Positions 7,862 to 15,714 of a stretch of DNA of 64,000 nucleotides are shown here, piece by piece; the first letter of the stretch is position 1, and each line of letters starts with the position of its first letter. A program made the position numbers and the translations under genes. The stretch spans positions 1,116,001-1,180,000 of the forward strand of contig NZ_CP043318.1 in assembly GCF_001984825.2 (NCBI RefSeq), in the 5' to 3' direction. The notes beneath the pieces were generated by a model. That model saw only the letters and a list, made by a program, of their open reading frames with translations, searched no databases and was not told the DNA's origin. The stretch comes from Enterobacter chengduensis. GTDB taxonomy: Bacteria > Pseudomonadota > Gammaproteobacteria > Enterobacterales > Enterobacteriaceae.

Positions 7862-7880
7862 CATCCCCCTGGGGGGGATG
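7862..7880. promoter_or_regulatory. G-tract operator F
   Basis: CATCCCCCTGGGGGGGATG, palindromic, 50 bp upstream of the His-rich protein that heads the methyltransferase-transglutaminase operon. It extends the probable repressor regulon to these unfamiliar genes. Confidence 0.65.
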
Positions 7881-7920
7881 TAAGAGGCTGGAGTGTAAAG
7901 TCTTGTATTGCCGAAGTGTG

Positions 7921-7945
7921 TAAAAAGGCCCGCATAATGCGGGCC
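7921..7945 (-). terminator. Terminator after the anchor-permease operon
   Basis: Perfect stem GGCCCGCAT / ATGCGGGCC at 7927-7945, followed on the minus strand by a T run. It lies just past the stop of the gene at 7953. Confidence 0.85.
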
Positions 7946-7952
7946 TGATTAA

Positions 7953-8642
7953 TCAGATTACGCGCTTAATGCTCTGGTATTCGCCATTGGTATCAAGCTG
8001 GATAGTAATCGTTTGTGAACCACGATTTCGCCAGAACCAGCCGTGCTTACCGTCAAAGGCGGCCTGCAACACACCATCCCTTGAGGTTATCTGCCGGTCC
8101 TTACCATAGCCGTGGTAAAACCCTTTCGGTGCGTTAACCGGATCGCCGTGTGCATCCACGTTGACAGGTCCAGAGCTTGTCCACTGGTAAGTCACCCGGG
8201 CATCCTTACGCATTTCCATCTTAACTTCAGCCGCCTCATTCGGTTTCAGAGTAATTAACAGCTGATTGCGCTGAGAACCGGCAGTTGGGGCTTCTGGCGC
8301 ACGAGTTGTCGCCGGAACGCTCAGCTCCGGATAGTTGTTTTGCGTGATTGTCGGCGGGTTATCCGGCACCGGACGTTCATTCACCGGAGTGGTTGACTGT
8401 CCCCACTGGCTCGTACTCGCCTGTTTGTCCGTGGCGGCTTCCTCCGCCAGCTGCGTTTTGATTTCGCCCATCTGTTTAAGGCCCAGCAGACGGCCAACGC
8501 CCGTTGGATCGATACCGTATTCTGAAGGCATCACGATGGTTATCAGCAGCGTCAAAGCGACGATAGCCGCCAGAATAGTGGACTGCATCAGCTTCATCGC
8601 AGACGGCAGCTCTGCGCGGGTCGGTAAATCGGTGTTATACAT
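7953..8642 (-). CDS. Membrane-anchored periplasmic protein of metal-resistance loci
   Basis: A 229-residue protein with one N-terminal transmembrane helix (STILAAIVALTLLITIVMP), a Pro/Thr-rich linker at about residues 70-120 and a compact C-terminal domain (LLITLKPNEAAEVKMEM...YGKDRQITS...HGWFWRNRGSQTITIQL). Proteins of this type are usually annotated as transmembrane anchor proteins and sit beside HupE/UreJ permeases. Here it is 13 bp downstream of such a gene. The C-terminal domain should face the periplasm. Its function is unknown. Confidence 0.6.
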   Translation of the reverse strand: MYNTDLPTRAELPSAMKLMQSTILAAIVALTLLITIVMPSEYGIDPTGVGRLLGLKQMGEIKTQLAEEAATDKQASTSQWGQSTTPVNERPVPDNPPTITQNNYPELSVPATTRAPEAPTAGSQRNQLLITLKPNEAAEVKMEMRKDARVTYQWTSSGPVNVDAHGDPVNAPKGFYHGYGKDRQITSRDGVLQAAFDGKHGWFWRNRGSQTITIQLDTNGEYQSIKRVI

Positions 8643-8655
8643 TCTCTTTTCTCCC

Positions 8656-9393
8656 TCAGGCTAAAATGTAGCCACAAATCTGGTAACTCATTAACAGGAA
8701 ACCGGCGCTCATCATCACTACGTTGGCGGTGTAGGCATGGCGGAAAAAGCTCGCCGTCTGCCGCCAGTAACTCATGATGATAAGGATGGCGCTCAGCGCC
8801 AGAAGCTGACCTATCTCGACCCCGACATTGAAGGCAATCAGGTTGACGAAAAGGCCATCGGGGGAAATTTCGAACTCCTTGATTTTGGTCGCCAGGCCAA
8901 AGCCATGGAAGAAACCAAAGATAAGCGTAGCCATCTTCGTATTAGGCTGAAAGCCAAACCAGCGCTGGAATGCGCCAAGGTTATCAAGGGCTTTGTAGAC
9001 CACGGACAGTCCGATAATGGCATCAATGAGATAGGCGCTGACGCTGATATCAAAGAACGTACCAATAAGCAGCGTCGTGGAGTGCCCGATAGCAAACAGG
9101 CTGACGTACAGCCCGATATCACGCATTTTGTAGAGAAAGAAAATCACGCCGAACAGAAATAGCAGATGATCGTAGCCGGTGACCATGTGCTTCGCGCCAA
9201 GGTAGATAAACGGGATGATGTTAATCCCGGTGATTTCCTGAATGTACCCTTTGTCGCCTTCGGCTACGCCATGTGCGGCCGCACCCTGGCTGTAGAAAAG
9301 CAATAACAATAAGAAAAACAGACAAGCCGAACGCGCCTGAGTCGAAAACAGGCCACCGCTCAACCGGCCTTGTAAATTAAGGCAGGTGTTCAT
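8656..9393 (-). CDS. HupE/UreJ-type permease
   Basis: A 245-residue membrane protein with a leader (ACLFFLLLLLFYSQGAAA) and six or so helices. HupE/UreJ motifs are visible: GAKHMVTGYDHLLFLFGVIFF, FAIGHSTTLLIGTF and FGFFHGFGLA, with conserved His and Asp residues in the helices. Members move Ni(II) or Co(II), or supply them to metalloenzymes. The cluster context suggests nickel or cobalt transport, but the direction cannot be read from sequence. It is the middle gene of a three-gene operon. Confidence 0.75.
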   Translation of the reverse strand: MNTCLNLQGRLSGGLFSTQARSACLFFLLLLLFYSQGAAAHGVAEGDKGYIQEITGINIIPFIYLGAKHMVTGYDHLLFLFGVIFFLYKMRDIGLYVSLFAIGHSTTLLIGTFFDISVSAYLIDAIIGLSVVYKALDNLGAFQRWFGFQPNTKMATLIFGFFHGFGLATKIKEFEISPDGLFVNLIAFNVGVEIGQLLALSAILIIMSYWRQTASFFRHAYTANVVMMSAGFLLMSYQICGYILA

Positions 9394-9437
9394 ACAAAAT
9401 CCTTACAGTTTGAATAATAACGAATTAACAGCAGTTA

Positions 9438-9815
9438 TTACGCAGACAGGGATCTCGGAGGGCGTTCGGGGGTGGCCTGTGGCATTCGCAGAATTTGTTC
9501 TGAACTCAGTGCAAACGTCGCGCGCATACCTGCGTTCCAGGCCTGCAAGGCAGTCAGAGTGAAGAGCTTGTTCAGATCGTGGGAATGATCGGCATTGAGG
9601 TGATGCACATTACCGTGCGAGTGGAACAGTAGCGGATCGTGTTCATTCAGCGGCTCATCGCTGTCGTGCTGATGCTCACTGACAGACGTTGTATCCTGAA
9701 CGTTATACATAGCCTGTGGTTTTGCCATAAGCGAACTGCTCAGCACGGCAACAGCCATGATGATAAGCACGATTCTGGAAATGACTTCACGGCTAAAAAA
9801 CACAGTCAACGACAT
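9438..9815 (-). CDS. His-rich exported metal-binding protein (CzcI-like), second copy type
   Basis: About 125 residues: a hydrophobic leader (IVLIIMAVAVLSSSLMAKPQA), a His-rich stretch (SEHQHDSDEPLNEHD, HSHGNVHHLNADHSHD) and a C-terminal ERPPRSLSA. It shares its architecture with the protein at 7441-7812 although the sequences have diverged. It heads the operon with HupE and the anchor protein, and I found no G-tract palindrome upstream. An alternative TTG start lies at 9836. Confidence 0.55.
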   Translation of the reverse strand: MSLTVFFSREVISRIVLIIMAVAVLSSSLMAKPQAMYNVQDTTSVSEHQHDSDEPLNEHDPLLFHSHGNVHHLNADHSHDLNKLFTLTALQAWNAGMRATFALSSEQILRMPQATPERPPRSLSA

Positions 9816-9955
9816 CCTGGTGATACAAGGTAACAACGTGCGTAATGTATCTGTTTTGCTGACCGCATTTCAATAGGTCTTTTGGAGCCGGATGTTGTTT
9901 TAATAATTACTTGGCATAACTTCCGCTTTTTGGCGTCAAGCAATCGATACAGCTC

Positions 9956-10351
9956 TTACACATCAGTTGCATAGATCCAGTCAGCACATTGAGGACATAT
10001 CTTCTCTCCATGCCAACAAACATGGCACCAGCAGCATCGCCATTGCCTTATCTTCGTGTTGGTAGGTCGAATGGGCTTTTCCGAAGTTGGGATGATTTTT
10101 AGCGAGGTTTGCTCTGGTGCTGTTTGTAGCTTGTTAAATCGACATGTTTTGAGCCGAGCAACATTGTTGATATGTCCCGGTAGGTGCACAAACGTTTTTG
10201 TAGATGTCAGTGGATCAACTTGAACGCCGATCTGCAGTTTGCAGTAAATACAATACATTGAATCAAAATCAACCTGTTGAACAGATTCTGGTGTAACCCA
10301 TTCGCCCTTTGCGGTGACGGCATGAGTGGCTAAAACGAAGTAATTCATCAT
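9956..10351 (-). CDS. Putative zinc-ribbon protein of P4-like elements
   Basis: A 131-residue protein with an N-terminal CIYCKLQ pair and a C-terminal ribbon CCWCHVCWHGEKICPQC. The centre has LPGHINNVARLKTCRF. Small zinc-ribbon proteins like this occur beside Gp2-like genes in satellite-type islands; here the Gp2-like gene is 99 bp upstream. Low GC and a weak ribosome site fit foreign DNA. The function is unknown. Confidence 0.55.
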   Translation of the reverse strand: MMNYFVLATHAVTAKGEWVTPESVQQVDFDSMYCIYCKLQIGVQVDPLTSTKTFVHLPGHINNVARLKTCRFNKLQTAPEQTSLKIIPTSEKPIRPTNTKIRQWRCCWCHVCWHGEKICPQCADWIYATDV

Positions 10352-10371
10352 GAACTCCGGAGAAAAATAAA

Positions 10372-10396
10372 AAAGCCAGCATGGTTAGCTGGCTTT
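10372..10396 (-). terminator. Hairpin between Gp2-like and zinc-ribbon genes
   Basis: Stem GCCAGC / GCTGGC with A and T tracts on its two sides, so it could terminate in either direction. It lies between 10351 and 10451. Confidence 0.6.
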
Positions 10397-10450
10397 GTGT
10401 TTGGTTGAGAGATGTGGCTGGCGGTAACACCCTGACCAGCCCCTGTTCGA

Positions 10451-11095
10451 TCAAGACTGGCTACAGCCAAATGACCGTTCCTCATTGCTGTATACTTTCG
10501 TACGTTCCTTTGCCAGATAGCTAAGGCGGTACATTAAACCGTTATATGACTCAGAGTAGGCTGGAGGATTATTGATATTCAGGTGATAACAGGGATTATC
10601 AGGGAAGTGAATCAGCGTTAAATATTCAGTAGCTAAAGGTAGCTTTAAAGCGCTCAACCATGCAGCCTGAATCATAGAGGCCACGTTATAATCATTCCCC
10701 GTATAATCACCGAGACCGAGAAAGGCATCCTTATTGAGGAATAACACCACATGCCAGTGTGGTTTATCACTTTTATCTTTATCAATTTCTTTAACCCAGG
10801 CGTAGCGTAAATGGCACGGATAGACTCTCATGCCATTTTTACTTTTGTTCTTCAGGAATATCTGTATACGGGCATCAAGTGCTTCAATAAAACGGGACAT
10901 GAGTCCTTTATTCATATCGATGATGCAAGAAATGCTATCACCGGTATCTTTATAATTGGGTACATGAAGGTCAACACGAATGGCTGTTGTTCTTGGATGT
11001 TCACGCACAGCGTTATGAATGACATTCGACAATCGATGTAAGTAATGAGTGTTGAATGGTGCATGGTTCATATTGAGTGTATAGATATTATTCAT
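10451..11095 (-). CDS. Inovirus Gp2/YagK-YfjJ-type protein with HUH-like motif
   Basis: A 214-residue protein. Residues around 130 read KPHWHVVLFLNKDAFLGLGDYTG, an HxH-containing hydrophobic strand like the HUH motif of rolling-circle replication and relaxase proteins, and the C-terminus ends RSFGCSQS. Such proteins are annotated as inovirus Gp2 or YagK/YfjJ family. The start at 11095 (MNNIYT) is preferred to 11137. It is paired with an AlpA regulator 357 bp upstream. A related protein at 48137-48757 shares the motif and the RSFGCS end. Confidence 0.7.
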   Translation of the reverse strand: MNNIYTLNMNHAPFNTHYLHRLSNVIHNAVREHPRTTAIRVDLHVPNYKDTGDSISCIIDMNKGLMSRFIEALDARIQIFLKNKSKNGMRVYPCHLRYAWVKEIDKDKSDKPHWHVVLFLNKDAFLGLGDYTGNDYNVASMIQAAWLSALKLPLATEYLTLIHFPDNPCYHLNINNPPAYSESYNGLMYRLSYLAKERTKVYSNEERSFGCSQS

Positions 11096-11452
11096 TGTTT
11101 CTTTTCTCAGAATGAAGAGCATCATTGCTGATGCCATAATGTTTTAAAGGATGGGAGTGATATCACTTCAGATTGTTAGAGTGTAGATGCCATGTTTAAC
11201 TGATAAACGTATCGGACATATATCACTGATGTGATATTAATGAAGTTTATGTGGTAATTATTGTTGCTTATTTTAGTGTGATACTTGGTGTTGATGTTTA
11301 TATTACGCATGTATAGCAGGTATGTACTGATGAGTATATATTACCATACCAACACAACTGGTGTATTAAACGACCGCTGAATTCCAGGAGATATTCACAT
11401 TCTATATTTAGAATTCACTCCGAAGTTAGCTGGTTTTTCATAAGGAAAGGGC

Positions 11453-11689
11453 TTACTTGTTTTCCTCATTAAAGATTACAATAGAACCAGAACGCGATAA
11501 TTTAATCCTCTCCTCGATCCACTCTTTTACTTCACTTTCAATCCAGCGGGAGCTGCGACCAAACTTCACCGGCTTTGGAAACTTACCTTCATGCACCAGC
11601 TTATAAAACCATTTATCAGATAACCCTGTCAGTTCAGTAATGAACTGCATGCTAACGAATTTATCTTCGTGAATATTAATAGTGCTCAT
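11453..11689 (-). CDS. AlpA-family excisionase/regulator
   Basis: A 78-residue MerR-like winged helix: FITELTGLSDKWFYKLVHEGKFPKPVKFGRSSRWIESEVKEWIEERI is the canonical AlpA/Phage_AlpA pattern. AlpA proteins activate integrase or excision genes in P4-like cryptic prophages. No integrase is left in this part of the window, so it probably belongs to a decayed satellite together with the Gp2-like gene downstream. Confidence 0.85.
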   Translation of the reverse strand: MSTINIHEDKFVSMQFITELTGLSDKWFYKLVHEGKFPKPVKFGRSSRWIESEVKEWIEERIKLSRSGSIVIFNEENK

Positions 11690-12073
11690 GACATGTTTCC
11701 GTAATTTATCAGGAGGACACCGGTCGGCATCCTTTCATGTCATTGGTCGCGTATGTACGATTTTACATTCCCAGTGATCTGGGCAGCATTTGAAAAGCTG
11801 CAACCTTTTACTGCAGATGCTCAGAAGTCACCCTGTCGTCACACTTTGATAAACTGGAAGCAGAAATCCATGCTGAAATCACATCCATAAATATGGTAAA
11901 AGCCCTGACGTTACGAGACTTACAGGCCAGTCATGTACTACATTTTTTACTACATAAAAAACTACGTTTATAGCTATGAAAATAACTAGTTTTCACTCTT
12001 CTTTTTTGACTATTTTTATACCTGACCTTATGATGATTGAAATTTAATCGAAACGTATTACAGGACGTAACTT
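11690..12073. other. Gene-poor AT-rich spacer
   Basis: No gene that I can support. A broken stretch at about 11850-11970 reads KLEAEIHAEITSINMVKALTL-like residues without a start, so it may be a coding relic. Short direct repeats (ACTACAT) occur at about 11937-11955. Confidence 0.3.
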
Positions 12074-13384
12074 GTGGAAAATTCACTGCACAGTGCAATA
12101 ATAAATAACAGGAGGGCCATGAGATTATTCTTGTGGTATCTATCTGATCAGGATCTGGCCATACTGACCAATAAACTGGCATCAACTAAAAACATTTACA
12201 ATGCAGATGACATATTTGGCAGTAATATTGAAATCGCTGAAGAGGCAATTAATCAGGCTGTGCGACTGATAAAATATAATGAGGTTAAGAGGATCTACAC
12301 AATAGATTTTAATGAGTTTAAATCACTCCAGATACCCACATCTGAATTTTCTTGGGTAAAAAAATCACCTGATGCTTGCTACTTCACATGGCTGTTTATC
12401 AAAAGCCAGATACACGATTCATTCAAATTGCTTGAGTTGGACGTTTTTATAGTTGGTAGAATAAGGAACCAACGCTATCCCAATATACATGATTCCCTTT
12501 ACAATAAACTGGAACTGGATGCTTACCCTGTCGATAATAAAGAGCGTCTATCAGTTATAGAGGATTTTTTTGACCGTGCACCTGCGACCCTTAAAGCCAG
12601 GCTCGATCTGATGCGCCAGATTCGTAACAAGTGGGAGGAAATTTATCCTTCGAGTATAAATTTCCCTCTTTCACCAAAAAGCAAGAAAAAATGCGACTGG
12701 GCATGGAAATACATTCAGAAAGATAGAAGTCGAATGAATACCCGGAGAAAAGACCGTGAGGGGCATTATACAGGAGAAACCAATCCGGCACCTTTTACTA
12801 ACAGCAGTATGCTGTCCATGCTGAGGCCGTCAGGCTCCTTTGAAAAATACATGGCTGTTAAGTTTTATTTTTTGTTCATTTATTTGTTTTTAAAAGATGA
12901 ACTATTTATGCAACGTTTTAAAAAGGCATGGCAGGTACATCAGTACAGAGCAACTTCTGATACCAGAGAAAGAAAAGCATCTTTGCGTGCCCGGATAAAG
13001 AATAAAACATCCGCGCCCAATCCCGTTTCTGAACCATTTACAGTCACAACACTTACCGAGCTTGCTACTATCAGTAACATGTCCTTCATACCGGAAATAC
13101 AGTCCTATAGCCAATATGCTCCGGTCAATGAAATAACGGAAAAGGAAGAAAAGGACTGTCAAACTCATAATGCAACGGTACTGCACGCCTCTCCTACTGA
13201 TAATTCCAGCGATGGCCAGGTTACGCATATTTCCATTGGGGAAGCTCTGAAACGTATGGGGAAATTACCTCGCAGTGATGAACACTCAGCACCGATGCCA
13301 GATAAAAATCCGGGCTCAACCTCAAAAAAAATCTGGACGAGGTTGCAAAAAGCGATGATGGAAGGTGACAAGGACGAAGACTGA
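12074..13384 (+). CDS. Hypothetical island protein, 436 residues
   Basis: A large basic protein without a domain I recognise. The N-terminal 210 residues look globular and helical. Around residues 235-300 is a segment (TNSSMLSMLRPSGSFEKYMAVKFYF) like those in uncharacterised genomic-island proteins. The C-terminal 130 residues are Ser/Thr/Pro-rich and probably disordered, ending KIWTRLQKAMMEGDKDED. The GTG at 12074 has little ribosome site. An internal ATG at 12119 has a strong GGAGG, though only 3-4 bp away, so the true start is uncertain. It lies between the satellite relic and the CP4-like module. Confidence 0.55.
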   Translation: MENSLHSAIINNRRAMRLFLWYLSDQDLAILTNKLASTKNIYNADDIFGSNIEIAEEAINQAVRLIKYNEVKRIYTIDFNEFKSLQIPTSEFSWVKKSPDACYFTWLFIKSQIHDSFKLLELDVFIVGRIRNQRYPNIHDSLYNKLELDAYPVDNKERLSVIEDFFDRAPATLKARLDLMRQIRNKWEEIYPSSINFPLSPKSKKKCDWAWKYIQKDRSRMNTRRKDREGHYTGETNPAPFTNSSMLSMLRPSGSFEKYMAVKFYFLFIYLFLKDELFMQRFKKAWQVHQYRATSDTRERKASLRARIKNKTSAPNPVSEPFTVTTLTELATISNMSFIPEIQSYSQYAPVNEITEKEEKDCQTHNATVLHASPTDNSSDGQVTHISIGEALKRMGKLPRSDEHSAPMPDKNPGSTSKKIWTRLQKAMMEGDKDED

Positions 13385-13539
13385 GCATCCCCGCGTTCTG
13401 ACGCATCCCATTTTTTTTCAGACCTGTATTACCACGGTGAGATCATTCCGGACAGATTCTGGAGTGTCTCACCGCATTGATCTGCAACACCGATCGATAC
13501 TTCAAATAATGATAGTCACTACCTATCGATAGTGAATTA

Positions 13540-13572
13540 TTGATCGTTATTTGCATAGATAATAACGATCAA
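13540..13572. repeat. Perfect 12-bp inverted repeat
   Basis: Arms TTGATCGTTATT and AATAACGATCAA separated by 9 bp, with a further half copy (AATAACGAT) at 13592-13600 and a nearby CTATCGATAG palindrome at 13523-13532. It could be a regulator or replication-protein binding array. Confidence 0.5.
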
Positions 13573-13631
13573 TTCCTGGTAACTGATCAGTAATAACGAT
13601 TATCCCGCCCCGGACAAAATGCATACGATCG

Positions 13632-13664
13632 AATGGCCCTTTGTACTACAAAAGGCCATTTTTC
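13632..13664. terminator. Hairpin with T run
   Basis: ATGGCC / GGCCAT stem with additional pairing (TTTGTA / TACAAA), followed by TTTTTC on the plus strand, about 28 bp before the next gene. It probably insulates that gene. Confidence 0.6.
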
Positions 13665-13692
13665 GTTTGTAAAACAATAGTAAGGAATTTCT

Positions 13693-14127
13693 ATGTTGAA
13701 GATCACATCTGTACTTCTTTTCGGTGCAACATTGTTTAGCTGTGTTGTGCACGCCATGGGCCAGGAGCAGCAATGGGGCAACTGGTTTGGCACTGTCAAT
13801 GCGATGGAGTTTGAACTTAACGCCGACAATAGCGCCGGAGAACGTATGACGATCACCTGCCGGGACAGCAATTTGATAGTGAGCTACAGCGGGTCTGATA
13901 AGGAGCCAATGGATATACCAGATAATGGACAAGAATCCATGGGAATCAATATCAACGCTGTTCATTACCCGCTAGATGAGACGGCTTTTATAGCGCTCAA
14001 AAACACAGGCAACCATGGGCAAATTGAAATCACCCGGATGAATAAACCCGTATCTCACCCGTTCAAAACCGCAGGGCTCAGGGACGCTCTGTCGGACCTC
14101 AACTGGGAAGACTGCATCAGCCATTAA
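13693..14127 (+). CDS. Small exported protein, YfjT-like layout
   Basis: A 144-residue protein with a signal peptide (VLLFGATLFSCVVHAMG). The mature part has one Cys in MTITCRDSN and one near the C-terminus (DLNWEDCISH), probably forming a disulphide. Overall size and cysteine placement match the exported protein at 20671-21138 (TINCTGNP...LGDCSND), although identity is low. It opens the plus-strand CP4-like module. The function is unknown. Confidence 0.6.
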   Translation: MLKITSVLLFGATLFSCVVHAMGQEQQWGNWFGTVNAMEFELNADNSAGERMTITCRDSNLIVSYSGSDKEPMDIPDNGQESMGININAVHYPLDETAFIALKNTGNHGQIEITRMNKPVSHPFKTAGLRDALSDLNWEDCISH

Positions 14128-14185
14128 TCACCCCTTCCAGTAACTCATGCTCCCACATTGTTAATCATCAGTAAGGATATCTTTT

Positions 14186-15025
14186 ATGGCGACATTCATT
14201 TCACGCCTGGTTTTAGTCTGCACCCTTTCGCTCCCGGCATTCAGCTCTGCTATCACTATTCAGGGGAACATTCATCCTGAGCGCTATACCTTCTTTCTGA
14301 CAGAAAAAGGCGGCGAAATGCTGCGGGACATGAACAACGAGGCCGTGAACGTAAAACATAGCGGAAAGGCCAGTGCTTCGGTTGATGCGCAAAATAAGGC
14401 TGCGGCTGCAAACATATCGCCCCTGCTGTACCCGGGTGCACCGCTGGAGCAAAACTTTATCCGCTACGACGGTAAGCCAGTGAAAGCTCTGACCTGCCTT
14501 ATTACCACCCGCACCATGCCGGGCCAAAATAAAGACTATGCATGGGAGGAAACTTACTGCCTGGATGAAACTGGTGCAGCCTACATTGGCACTAAAGGCT
14601 GGCCGTCTCGTACTATTTTCAGTAAGAGCTGTGCAGTGGGCGCTGCTGACTGCCCTGTTTACCTGAGCATGAACAACGACCCGCCAACCATGCGTAACGA
14701 CGCTGTTCAATATGTTCCTTACAGCCGCGAGCGCGTAAGTGGGCAGACAGGACGTAGCCCTGAGCCAAAACTAACGACGACTGAAACCGTCGCTGAGCAG
14801 GACGGTTATGTAGTGAGTTTTGTTAAAGCCAGCAACTGTGCAGACAATAAACTGATTGTGAAAAATAAAAACTCAGGGAAAACTGCTGCAATTGCAGGAT
14901 TAAATGGTTGCACTTTTGATCCGAAGAATAATGCAGTAATTATCTTCCCTCTAAATGAATACGTCGGCGTTTACAGTGGTCCCACAAACGCTTCTGAGGA
15001 AATAGCTTCCGTCGATCTCCCCTAA
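14186..15025 (+). CDS. Exported Cys-rich hypothetical protein
   Basis: A 279-residue protein with a clear signal peptide (LVLVCTLSLPAFSSA). The mature chain has several cysteines in short-spaced positions (LTCLITT, TYCLDE, KSCAVGAADCP, SNCADN, NGCTFD), which suggests a disulphide-bonded periplasmic or surface protein. It follows the small exported gene by 58 bp, with a plausible AAGGA ribosome site. I recognise no family. Confidence 0.6.
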   Translation: MATFISRLVLVCTLSLPAFSSAITIQGNIHPERYTFFLTEKGGEMLRDMNNEAVNVKHSGKASASVDAQNKAAAANISPLLYPGAPLEQNFIRYDGKPVKALTCLITTRTMPGQNKDYAWEETYCLDETGAAYIGTKGWPSRTIFSKSCAVGAADCPVYLSMNNDPPTMRNDAVQYVPYSRERVSGQTGRSPEPKLTTTETVAEQDGYVVSFVKASNCADNKLIVKNKNSGKTAAIAGLNGCTFDPKNNAVIIFPLNEYVGVYSGPTNASEEIASVDLP

Positions 15026-15071
15026 TTATTTACCCGGTCCGGTATACGCTACCCGCGATACCGGACGTATT

Positions 15072-15269
15072 ATGGACAGTCCTATGAAATACCCGAAATT
15101 CCCTGACGATATAGATACACAATCACTGGATCTGACCTGGCCCGTTGTTTTTAGCGTTGCAGGACTCACTCTGCTAAGGAGTAAGTCGGTCGTATGCCAA
15201 ACATTGGGAGCCAGCCTGATGACCCTTAGCCTGATAAGGCTCATAAAAAAACTCGCCACTCTTGCCTGA
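15072..15269 (+). CDS. Small hypothetical protein with hydrophobic segment
   Basis: A 65-residue frame reading MDSPMKYPKFPDD, then a moderately hydrophobic WPVVFSVAGLTLLRSK and LGASLMTLSLIRLIKK. It lies between two longer island genes in the same direction. It could be a small membrane protein; no family is recognised and no strong ribosome site is present. Confidence 0.35.
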   Translation: MDSPMKYPKFPDDIDTQSLDLTWPVVFSVAGLTLLRSKSVVCQTLGASLMTLSLIRLIKKLATLA

Positions 15270-15298
15270 AAAAGCCCCTATCTGGCAACACGGTTTGT

Positions 15299-15643
15299 GT
15301 GCAAGCTCCTGGATCACACGTACTATCGCCTTCCGACGTTCACCTGAAAGCTAATTCTCGACAAAAGCTGAAGCGCTCCTTTATCAAAGGGCTGGCTGCA
15401 ATAGCAGAGGACAGAATTAATGATGATGCCTTTGTTTTATCGGTGTGCAGCAAAGCGTATGAACGCTTGCCTCTGATCATAAGGCGAGTCGTGAAGTACG
15501 AATGGTGTCTTCGATACTTCCAGTACAGTAAACCCTTTATTCTGCAGCGATTACAACATTACCAGATCGACAAGCTAACTCCGCCGACATTACCTGACAG
15601 TGAACTGTCGCCACAGCAAGACCAGCCACCAGCTTCTCCCTGA
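15299..15643 (+). CDS. Hypothetical island protein
   Basis: A 114-residue frame from a GTG with no clear ribosome site. The middle is helical (LKRSFIKGLAAIAEDRINDDAFVLSVCSKAYERLPLIIRRVV) and the C-terminus is Pro/Gln-rich. A strong terminator follows 20 bp after the stop, supporting a real transcript end here. Function not recognised. Confidence 0.45.
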   Translation: MQAPGSHVLSPSDVHLKANSRQKLKRSFIKGLAAIAEDRINDDAFVLSVCSKAYERLPLIIRRVVKYEWCLRYFQYSKPFILQRLQHYQIDKLTPPTLPDSELSPQQDQPPASP

Positions 15644-15662
15644 ATAATTTATCTTCCATCCG

Positions 15663-15687
15663 AAGCCACTCCAGTGGAGTGGCTTTT
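15663..15687 (+). terminator. Rho-independent terminator
   Basis: Stem AAGCCACTCC / GGAGTGGCTT with a 3-nt loop, then TTTTTT. It separates the hypothetical gene from the DUF932 gene. Confidence 0.85.
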
Positions 15688-15714
15688 TTATGCCCATTTT
15701 TAAAGGAATTAACT

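Noticed and set aside
10451..11095. Relaxase (MOB) gene of a conjugative element
   Set aside because: The HxH motif is there, but size and neighbours (AlpA, zinc ribbon) fit satellite Gp2-like proteins, and no coupling protein or T4SS gene is present.
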